NCBI RefSeq assembly: GCF_038502225.1
Contig: NC_091372.1
Location: 5,544,200 to 5,608,199, forward strand
Length of the DNA stretch: 64,000 nucleotides
DNA from: Cherax quadricarinatus
Lineage: Eukaryota; Arthropoda; Malacostraca; Decapoda; Parastacidae
Direction of reading: 5' to 3'
Shown here: piece after piece, positions 56,096-64,000 of the stretch
How positions within the stretch are numbered: position 1 is the stretch's first letter
Layout of the letters: every line of letters starts with the position of its first letter
Position numbers and translations under genes: made by a program
Notes under the pieces: model-generated
What the model was told of the DNA's origin: nothing
What the model saw: only the letters and a program-made list of their open reading frames with translations
The model's database searches: none

Positions 56096-56899
56096 TAGTA
56101 GAGGATACAAGTTAACTTTTTTCCGTACTACTTAACTATTACACACATTAACTTGGTAGAAGCACAATGTTGATCTACACTATTGTCTTTAATAAAAAAA
56201 ATCGTTACAGGAATCCCAGTATGTGTAATCCCGAAAAAAAATGGAAGTGAGAAAGCCAGATTTAAGACTTCCATTGTTGGAACCTCGTTGCTGTGTGATA
56301 AATTAATAAGCTTATGCAAGAGTAAGAAGCAACATGCCAAGCTTCTACAGGGCTGCCGGAACTCAAGAGGCAGAGGACAGGAAAGAGGAGGTGGTTTTAG
56401 TGGTCAAACCTGTGGTAGTGCGCACCTCAAACAAAGAAGCTACACTCAGGAATAACTTTGCACCCCTACACACACACACACACACACACACACCTACTCT
56501 TGAAACTGTGTAATCTGTATGGCAAGACCCAAAAGTCCAGGAGTCAGTACTGCAGGTCAAAGCAATTTAGGAACCAGGGCCAGCTCAGATGCCACCCCCT
56601 CCCTCCCTCCACAATTCGGTGAGTAAAAACATACTTCGATGCGTATAACACAAATCCGTGTCACGTTATACTGTTTTATTGACGGGAAAGCTCTAAACCC
56701 ATAGGGATCATATAATGTGTGGGAAATGAATGGCAATCAGGTTCGACCCAAGGAAGGGAAAACTAGCTTCAAATTAATGCATCATAATCCCTTCCCTTCC
56801 CTTGGAAGGGCAGTAACACAGCACAAATATCACGCCTATGATTACCTGTTTGTTTCCTCGTCAGTTTACCTACTCTCACACACTCACAAGTGACATTAC
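56096..56899. other. single-copy DNA; possible intron of the minus-strand gene
   Basis: An open frame at 56183-56455 on the plus strand (containing GRGQERGGGFSG) has no domain I recognise and is not called. An (AC)n run lies at 56468-56494. If the exon at 56900-57414 is real, its intron starts at 56899 and extends leftward into this interval and possibly into the satellite. Confidence 0.45.
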
Positions 56900-57414
56900 C
56901 TTAAGAGGCTCTTGAAGAAGCAGTACACAGAGTATAAGGAGTTGTCATTGATGTCGATCTTGGCTTTGGGTGGCGTGCGGCGGCGCCTACGAGGGCGGCC
57001 CTCGCCGCCCACCCCGCCGCCCGCATCACCATTGTTGTTGGTGAGGTTATACTCTGGTCCACAGGGAAACTCCAGGGGCGGCTCAGGTTCCGGAGTGTAG
57101 GGCAGGTGAGAGGAATCAACGTCGCTGCTGTAGTCTAACCCGTGGGCCAGATCATGGCTAGGTGGGTCTCTGCTGGTCAACCCGTGTGATGGTAGGCCAC
57201 AGCCTGCTTCCTGGTAGGTTGGTAAGCCACAGCCTGCCTCCTGGTAGGCTGGCAGGCCGCAGCCTGCCTCTTGGTATGGTGGAAGTCCACAACCAGTATC
57301 TTGATAGGGTGGCAGACATTCTGTATCTTGGTAGAGTATGTCCCTAGATGGTCCTCCAGAACCTCCTCCTCCACCGCTGGGCCCACCACCATTGTAACCC
57401 ATCATTACCGACAT
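56900..57414 (-). CDS. first coding exon of an unidentified host gene
   Basis: This is the only open frame here that does not come from a repeat array or a transposon. The first ATG is at 57412-57414 in a good context (ACCATG). The frame is open upstream to a stop at 57541-57543 but has no earlier ATG, which supports this start. About 171 codons follow. They begin MSVMMGYNGGG, with a Gly-rich tract, then four copies of a 9-residue repeat of YQEAGCGLP type. Next come an acidic/Pro part (SSDVDSSHLPYTPEPEPP), a basic nuclear-signal-like GRPRRRRRTPPKAK, and IDINDNSLYSVYCFF. The sequence then reaches AAG|GTAATG at 56900/56899, a good splice donor. An in-frame stop three bases later would otherwise end it. 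It may be a nuclear regulatory protein, but no family is recognised. Confidence 0.6.
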
Positions 57415-57479
57415 GGTACTCTTGAAGCAGCTCACACCTATTCTTTCACTTTCACCTCCAACACTTGACACTGCACCAC

Positions 57480-58230
57480 TAGGTATCCGGGGTATGGGGT
57501 GTGTTGTAGCACTGTAGAGTAGTAGCTTGACGTAGTAGGGTTACTTTAGGTTATACCTTTGGTGCAGGGGACATTAGGACGATGCCCAAATCATGATGGG
57601 TATTCAGCGCGGCCCGCGGGTGTGGGGCCGCGATAGACACTAGCGAGCTGTAGCCGCGGCGATGGCGGCACGGAGGATCGATACGCAGCCTCACTCAACA
57701 CCAGCGCCGGGGCGCCCCGCCCCCTCACACTTGGGGGGAGAGCTTAAGTCGCTACTGGAACCACGCTGGACTGTATGGCTCTCACGCTGCCTCTACACAC
57801 ACTCTTGCCTCACTTGTTTACGACACTGCTGGTTGAGTGTGTTCGCGCACTTAATCGTCTAGCAGGACGAAGCAGAGATACAAGAGCAGGGCGAGCCAGG
57901 GAGCAAGGATATATACGTACACAAGCATGGGAACACTTGTCGCTGACACCAACAACACACGCCGCTCTTGTCATGTACAAAACTTTCCCTCTCAGGCAGT
58001 GTTAGGAGCGTCTCATTCAAGTGGCAAGGCAGCCGAGAAGCACTGAGAACCTGTTACCTCTAACGTGCTGTCTACACACTAATGTAGCCAACGCGGCCAC
58101 ACGCTCACACTTCTCCCAACATCAGCTGGTGGGAGGCGGGGCCTCACCAGGCGTCACAAACCTCCCCACCAATACCCGTATCCCACCACGTGACGTCACC
58201 TCAGCCCTCCAATAACGAAAAAGAAAAATC
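57480..58230 (-). promoter_or_regulatory. GC-rich 5' region and putative promoter
   Basis: Unlike the rest of the window this stretch is rich in CG dinucleotides (for example GCGCGGCCCGCGGG near 57608 and CCGGGGCGCCCCGCCCCC near 57708, the latter containing a GC-box-like CCCCGCCCCC). A TATATA lies at about 57909-57915. CCAAT lies near 58208, reading ATTGG on the minus strand. It lies directly upstream of the exon at 56900-57414. The transcription start cannot be placed from sequence alone. Confidence 0.5.
58187..58198. promoter_or_regulatory. overlapping E-box and CRE
   Basis: CACGTGACGTCA combines the E-box CACGTG (58187-58192) with the full cAMP response element TGACGTCA (58191-58198), both palindromic, about 770 bases upstream of the ATG. 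Confidence 0.55.
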
Positions 58231-58399
58231 AGCTGAGCCGCGGACTTTGTTTATAAACAGAGGCAGGTGTACAAGTTGGAGCGGGAAGTGATAATATTAC
58301 CATACAAAGAGTAAACCAGGTTGTTATTGAGTTACTGGGTACACTAACGTACAGGATAGTATCTATCAGCGGCTGGAGGCAAAGACGGGGGGATTGGGT

Positions 58400-58700
58400 A
58401 GGTAGGTGGGTGTGTACGTATGCGTGTGTGCGCGTGTACTCACCTATATGTGGTTGCAGGGGTAGATTCACAACTCCTGTCCCCGCCTCTTCACTAGTCA
58501 CTACTAGGTCCACACTCTCCTTGCTCCAAGAACCTTATTGTAACTCATCTCAAAGCTATATATGGATCCTACCTCCACTATTTCACTCTCAAGATTGTTC
58601 CATTTCCTGATAACTCTAAGGCTGAAGAAATACTTCCTATGACTCATCTGAGTGTATAACTTTCAGCTGTGTTCCCTTGGTACTGTGTCCCATCTTTGAA
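58400..58700 (-). mobile_element. LINE 3' end fragment (L-B)
   Basis: A GT-rich run is followed by GTACTCACCTATATGTGGTT, GCAGGGGTAGATTCACAAC, CTCCTTGCTCCAAGAACCTT and TTCCATTTCCTGATAACTC. This matches the 3' part of the copy at 47105-47500, with small deletions and stops. Confidence 0.75.
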
Positions 58701-58884
58701 ACATTGTGGCCGTGCGTGAGTGCGTGGGTGTGTCAGAATGGAGGCGGTGGGTTACTTGTCATCAAGACACCCAGAAATAACCAGGCAGCCAGCATTACCA
58801 ACAAGCAGTGCTACTCACCACTACATACACGTTCCATCACTCTCCTTAACCCATACTCAACAATACTCACCACTCCATTTACTA

Positions 58885-59130
58885 TATTCCTCAATAAAGA
58901 TACCCAAGTGCTGCACATTTGTCTAATTTATCAACTTAACAAAAAAAAAAAAAGGCACAATACCGTGACTGGAACAATACACAAATAACCCGCACATGAG
59001 AGAGAGAAGCTACGACAAGTGTGACTTTGTAAATGATCCAAGTCGGACCGAAACATCGTCGTAGCTCCTCTCTCCTATGTGCCGGTTATTTGTATATTTA
59101 TCAACTTGTGGGTTCTCTGAACCATTTATC
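58885..59130. mobile_element. F1 tail fragment followed by an F5 foldback
   Basis: CCTCAATAAAGATACCCAAG and TTTGTCTAATTTATCAACTT are the 3' tail of family F1. After an A run, GGCACAATACCGTGACTGGA and ACAAATAACCCGCACATGAG form the left arm of F5. Its right arm ends TGTGCCGGTTATTTGT. In between lie GTCGGACCGAAACATCGTCG and a final GTGGGTTCTCTGAACCATTT with a GGTTC/GAACC hairpin. Confidence 0.7.
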
Positions 59131-59190
59131 TACATTCACAATGTTCCTATCCACCATCCCTCTCGTCTCATACCTTTCCCCCTCCCTCAA

Positions 59191-59191
<1 letters not shown>

Positions 59192-59270
<79 letters not shown>
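59192..59270. repeat. (CA)n microsatellite
   Basis: CA run of about 78 bases directly before a LINE fragment. Confidence 0.97.
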
Positions 59271-59273
<3 letters not shown>

Positions 59274-59490
59274 ACAAAGGTATGCAGTGAGATTAGTTCC
59301 AGAGTTAGGAAAATGAGCTATGAGAAGCTAACGACATTAGAGAACAGAAGAATCAGGGAAATTGACAGGAAAAACAAGGATAGACTTTTGAGAGGCGAGA
59401 AACAAGTACACGAGGACACATAAATCATAGGGATGTGAGGAAGCATTTCTTCATCTTCAGGGTGGTCGGAAAATGGAATGACTGACTAAA
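59271..59490 (+). pseudogene. LINE C-terminal fragment (L-B)
   Basis: Plus-strand AVRLVPELGKMSYEKL and LTTLENRRIREI match the RFATRLVPELRGMSYEERL block of copy A. An internal deletion and stops follow. DVRKHFF-like sequence is visible in the next frame (near 59440). Confidence 0.75.
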
Positions 59491-59499
59491 AAGTGGTCT

Positions 59500-59950
59500 A
59501 ACTGGAGTATGTTCCGAGGGGTCAACGTCCCTGGGGCCCAGTGGATGGCCTAATCAATCAGGCTGTTGGTGCTAACCCCTGTAAGTCCAACGTATGCACT
59601 ACAGCCCGGGTAATCAGGAACTGACTTACGGAACTTGTCACGTTCTCTCTTGAGTCAACCAGGAATCTGTTGGTAATCCCCCTATATATGAAGGGAGAGC
59701 ACTAAAAATTCTTGGTCCCTTCCCATATATTGAGTTTTTCCCTTATTGGACAGACTTCACCCATGCTTGTCACTGAGGGTATTTGGCACCGTCTGCCGAG
59801 CCTCGTACTTTCATTGAGAAAGTTTGTGGTGTTCAGATTTGGGACCAATCCTCCAGACGGCTCCATGTATAATTGTAAGAGTATGTATGACAGGACCCAT
59901 GAGGTTAGGAGGGCGTAAGTTTGGAAAGTGATAAGGGGCACATCCAGAAG
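59500..59950 (+). mobile_element. dispersed repeat, long copy (family DR)
   Basis: In order: GTTCCGAGGGGTCAACGTCC, AATCAATCAGGCTGTTGGTG, CTACAGCCCGGGTAATCAGG, AACCAGGAATCTGTTGGTAA, TTCTTGGTCCCTTCCCATAT, CACCGTCTGCCGAGCCTCG, and a frame with no known domain. It parallels the copy at 13925-14310. Confidence 0.65.
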
Positions 59951-60011
59951 CAAGAATCTACCCCTTCAACAACATTCACAAACAAACAGCAAATACAAAT
60001 ACCCGATAAGT

Positions 60012-60014
<3 letters not shown>

Positions 60015-60081
<67 letters not shown>
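60015..60081. repeat. (CA)n microsatellite
   Basis: CA run with one final ATA interruption. Confidence 0.97.
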
Positions 60082-60085
<4 letters not shown>

Positions 60086-61077
60086 TCGTCACAATACTCA
60101 ATACACTACCACTATGCACATGCTTGGCAGTGGACACACTATATCTTAAGTTGAATAAATCACTCTTGACAAGTGACTCACTATACCACACGCACTTAAA
60201 GTCACATATGTTTAATCCATCCATGATTCACTTCCCTTGCAACATTACTTGGCTGTCTTGCCAAAATATAGCACCAATATAGCAGTTATAAAACAATGTC
60301 CCGGAAATGAATTACGTAAAGATGTTAGTATAAAGTTGGTAGGCAAGGAGGTACTGGTGCTACTGTCTTTATTATACGAGTCTGTGAGGGGGAAACACTG
60401 CTGATCTTTTCTTTGTCTTTCATCAACATGTAAGCTGACATAAATATTAAAACTTTCTATTTACGTTCACTAAACATTTATATTTCGTTTCCTGTGTTTC
60501 TTAACAGATCTTAGTACTGCAATATTTAATTTCGAATTTTTTTGAGGCCTGGTTTGAGATCATTAGTAAATACACAGGCTTATACTACATAATTTTATTT
60601 TAAACTTGAGAATGGTGTGAATAATCAGTGTTCCTCGGAACAAGACGTTCACAAGTACCTCAAAAAATGAAAACCAGGACGAAGATGCAAACAATGTTTG
60701 ACTAACCTCTGGAAATGTTCTGAGAATGTTTATACAGTGTTATTAAGACTGTGTGGCATACTAATATACTAATAACAAGGTAAAACCTGAAAACCAGACG
60801 AAAAACAGGGCCATTATGAAGTACCTCTCCTCAGTCTCTGGACACTAGGGATGGGGGAATGATCTGGATACAACGTGGTGGGAAGCAACTCTATACACAG
60901 CTTCAAGATAACGTGCGGAAAAAGACCCAAGGAGACCAACAATAATGCTAGCTGAGGTATTTTAACAAGTCTTGAAGTACTAAATCCTGACTTCCCTCCA
61001 ATGTCAAGTTATGAGTAATTTCTTGTGACATTTTGTGTGCTATATTACTCTCATAACCAATAGTTTGATCGATCAGT
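60082..61077. other. AT-rich single-copy interval, no gene seen
   Basis: Many stops in all frames; no exon, RNA or repeat recognised. Confidence 0.5.
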
Positions 61078-64000
61078 TCAGTGACCAAGCCGCGGAGGCC
61101 ATGACCTGCAATCATCCAGAAGACCTGGTCTGTAACCAAGCCGCAGAGGCCATGACCTGCAATCATCCAGAAGACCTGGTCTGTAACTAAGCCGCAGAGG
61201 CCATGACCTGTAATCATCAAGAAGGCCTGGTCTGTAACCAAGCCGCAGAGGCCATGACCTGCAATCATCCAGAAGGCCTGGTCTGTAACCAAGCCGCAGA
61301 GGCCATGACCTGCAATCATCCAGAAGACCTGGTCTGTAACCAAGCCGCAGAGGCTATGACCTGCAATCATCCAGAAGGCCTGGTCTGTAACCAAGCCGCA
61401 GAGGCCATGACCTGCAATCATCCAGAAGACCTGGTCTGTAACCAAGCCACAGAGGCCATGACCTGCAATCATCCAGAAGACCTGGTCTGTAACCAAGCCA
61501 CAGAGGCCATGACCTGCAATCATCCAGAAGACCTGGTCTGTAACCAAGCCACAGAGGCCATGACCTGCAATCATCCAGAAGGCCTGGTCTGTAACCAAGC
61601 CGCAGAGGCCATGACTTGCAATCATCCAGAAGACCTGGTCTGTAACCAAGCCGCAGAGGCCATGACCTGCAATCATCCAGAAGGCCTGGTCTGTAACTAA
61701 GCCGCAGAGACCATGACCTGCAATCATCCAGAAGACCTGGTCTGTAACCAAGCCGCAGAGGCCATGACCTGCAATCATCCAGAAGGCCTGGTCTGTAACC
61801 AAGCCGCAGAGGCCATGACCTGCAATCATCCAGAAGGCCTGGTCTGTAACCAAGCCGCAGAGGCCATGACCTGCAATCATCCAGAAGGCCTGGTCTGTAA
61901 CCAAGCCGCAGAGGCCATGACCTGCAATCATCCAGAAGGCCTGGTCTGTAACCAAGCCGCAGAGGCCATGACCTGCAATCATCCAGAAGGCCTGGTCTGT
62001 AACCAAGCCGCAGAGGCCATGACCTGCAATCATCCAGAAGACCTGGTCTGTAACCAAGCCGCAGAGGCCATGACCTGCAATCATCCAGAAGACCTGGTCT
62101 GTAACCAAGCCGCGGAGGCCATGACCTGCAATCATCCAGAAGGCCTGGTCTGTAACCAAGCCGCAGAGGCCATGACCTGCAATCATCCAGAAGGCCTGGT
62201 CTGTAACCAAGCCGCAGAGGCCATGACCTGCAATCATCCAGAAGACCTGGTCTGTAACCAAGCCGCGGAGGCCATGACCTGTAATCATCCAGAAGGCCTG
62301 GTCTGTAACCAAGCCGCAGAGGCCATGACTTGCAATCATCCAGAAGACCTGGTCTGTAACCAAGCCGCAGAGGCCATGACCTGCAATCATCCAGAAGGCC
62401 TGGTCTGTAACAAAGCCGCAGAGGCCATGACATGCAATCATCCAGAAGACCTGGTCTGTAACCAAGCCGCAGAGGCCATGACCTGCAATCATTCAGAAGA
62501 CCTGGTCTGTAACCAAGCCGCAGAGGCCATGACCTGCAATCATCCAGAAGGCCTGGTCTGTAACCAAGCCGCAGAGGCCATGACCTGCAATCATCCAGAA
62601 GACCTGGTCTGTAACCAAGCCGCAGAGGCCATGACCTGCAATCATCCAGAAGACCTGGTCTGTAACCAAGCCGCGGAGGCCATGACCTGTAATCATCCAG
62701 AAGGCCTGGTCTGTAACCAAGCCGCAGAGGCCATGACTTGCAATCATCCAGAAGACCTGGTCTGTAACCAAGCCGCAGAGGCCATGACCTGCAATCATCC
62801 AGAAGGCCTGGTCTGTAACAAAGCCGCAGAGGCCATGACCTGCAATCATCCAGAAGACCTGGTCTGTAACCAAGCCGCAGAGGCCATGACCTGCAATCAT
62901 TCAGAAGACCTGGTCTGTAACCAAGCCGCAGAGGCCATGACCTGCAATCATCCAGAAGGCCTGGTCTGTAACCAAGCCGCAGAGGCCATGACCTGCAATC
63001 ATCCAGAAGACCTGGTCTGTAACCAAGCCGCAGAGGCCATGACCTGCAATCATCCAGAAGACCTGGTCTGTAACCAAGCTGCAGAGGCCATGACCTGCAA
63101 TCATCTAGAAGACCTGGTCTGTAACCAAGCCGCAGAGGCCATGACCTGCAATCATCCAGAAGACCTGGTCTGTAACCAAGCCGCAGAGGCCACGACCTGC
63201 AATCATCCAGAAGACCTGGTCTGTAACCAAGCTGCAGAGGCCATGACCTGCAATCATCCAGAAGGCCTGGTCTGTAACCAAGCCGCAGAGGCCATGACCT
63301 GCAATCATCCAGAAGGCCTGGTCTGTAACCAAGCCGCAGAGGCCATGACCTGCAATCATCCAGAAGACCTGGTCTGTAACCAAGTCGCAGAGGCCATGAC
63401 CTGCAATCATCCAGAAGACCTGGTCTGTAACCAAGCCGCAGAGGCCATGACCTGCAATCATCCAGAAGGCCTGGTCTGTAACCAAGCCGCAGGGGCCATG
63501 ACCTGCAATCATCCAGAAGACCTGGTCTGTAACCAAGCCGCAGAGGCCACGACCTGCAATCATCCAGAAGACCTGGTCTGTAACCAAGCTGCAGAGGCCA
63601 TGACCTGCAATCATCCAGAAGGCCTGGTCTGTAACTAAGCCGCAGAGGCCATGACCTGCAATCATCCAGAAGGCCTGGTCTGTAACCAAGCCGCAGAGGC
63701 CATGACCTGCAATCATCCAGAAGACCTGGTCTGTAACCAAGCCGCAGAGGCCATGACCTGCAATCATCCAGAAGACCTGGTCTGTAACCAAGCCGCAGAG
63801 GCCATGACCTGCAATCATTCAGAAGGCCTGGTCTGTAACCAAGCCGCAGGGGCCATGACCTGCAATCATCCAGAAGACCTGGTCTGTAACCAAGCCGCAG
63901 AGGCCATGACCTGCAATCATCCAGAAGACCTGGTCTGTAACCAAGCCGCAGGGGCCATGACCTGCAATCATCCAGAAGACCTGGTCTGTAACCAAGCCGC
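61078..64000. repeat. 51-bp satellite, at least 57 copies, continues past the window
   Basis: Units contain AAGCCGCAGAGGCCATGACC, TGCAATCATCCAGAAG and ACCTGGTCTGTAACC. The commonest change is GAAGACC versus GAAGGCC. 51 is a multiple of 3, so long frames appear on both strands (plus AEAMTCNHPEDLVCNQ, minus MIAGHGLCGLVTDQVFW). They are broken wherever CCAG becomes TCAG or AACC becomes AACT, which argues against selection for coding. A block of about 400 bp near 62270-62520 recurs near 62680-62930. Confidence 0.96.

Noticed and set aside
52236..56110. Long minus-strand frames with SPVIFHHTGWFPCH-type repeats
   Set aside because: 31-bp satellite; overlapping frames are all open.
56183..56455. 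Plus-strand gene containing GRGQERGGGFSG
   Set aside because: No recognised domain, no splice support, and it runs into an AC microsatellite region.
57662..58005. Plus-strand frames in the GC-rich region
   Set aside because: No domain; better explained as 5' flank of the minus-strand exon.
60948..63818. Frames on both strands in the 51-bp array
   Set aside because: Both strands are open because 51 is divisible by 3; stops appear by simple C-to-T changes without any sign of selection.

Overview
The window is eukaryotic nuclear DNA, most likely from a decapod crustacean. I infer a freshwater-crayfish-like genome because I recognise several dispersed repeat families usually seen in decapods: a LINE whose 3' end reads as TACTCACCTAATTG next to a GT run on the opposite strand, a LINE tail containing GAACATAAGAA, tRNA-derived SINEs and foldback elements. 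No bacterial, organellar or viral gene set is present. By adding up the boundaries I could place, about 40 of the 64 kb is tandem repeat. Almost every long open frame is a translation of such an array.

Layout. 1-217: antisense reverse-transcriptase (RT) relic. 238-4464: three satellites (43, 17 and 27 bp). 4898-5224: a hairpin element between TA and GT microsatellites. 5.5-8.5 kb: LINE tail, minisatellites, and one SINE nested in another. 8.7-12.6 kb: arrays of 30/29, 23/22 and 50 bp with a foldback element between them. 12.7-15.8 kb: foldbacks and degenerate minisatellites. 16021-17725: a small LTR-type element. 18.0-25.9 kb: a 31/29-bp satellite with kilobase-scale internal duplications. 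26.0-27.2 kb: LINE relic carrying a foldback insertion. 27.9-42.0 kb: arrays of 24, 25, 20 and 33/30 bp. 42.0-45.3 kb: a cluster of foldbacks and a SINE. 46.2-48.9 kb: two broken minus-strand LINE copies. 49.2-51.0 kb: a 20-bp array split by another LINE. 51.1-56.1 kb: 29-bp and 31-bp arrays. 56.9-58.2 kb: the only convincing host gene part, a first coding exon on the minus strand with a GC-rich upstream region. 58.4-60.1 kb: LINE and foldback fragments. 61.1-64.0 kb: a 51-bp satellite that runs off the window.

Most interesting signal. At least four families of short foldback elements share a core at the same relative place: a TGA-containing strand, a stem-loop, then GAAACGT, then AATAAA. The stem sequences differ between families but remain complementary. 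In the best copies a second short helix encloses the core, as stem I does in a hammerhead ribozyme. Several families also share a 3' hairpin of the form GGT-loop-ACC, and two copies have direct duplications of 9 and 11 bp at their ends. I infer small retroelements, possibly related to Penelope-like element pseudo-LTRs, that carry hammerhead-like motifs. The 50-bp satellite at 10.7-12.6 kb seems to have been amplified from the inside of one such element.
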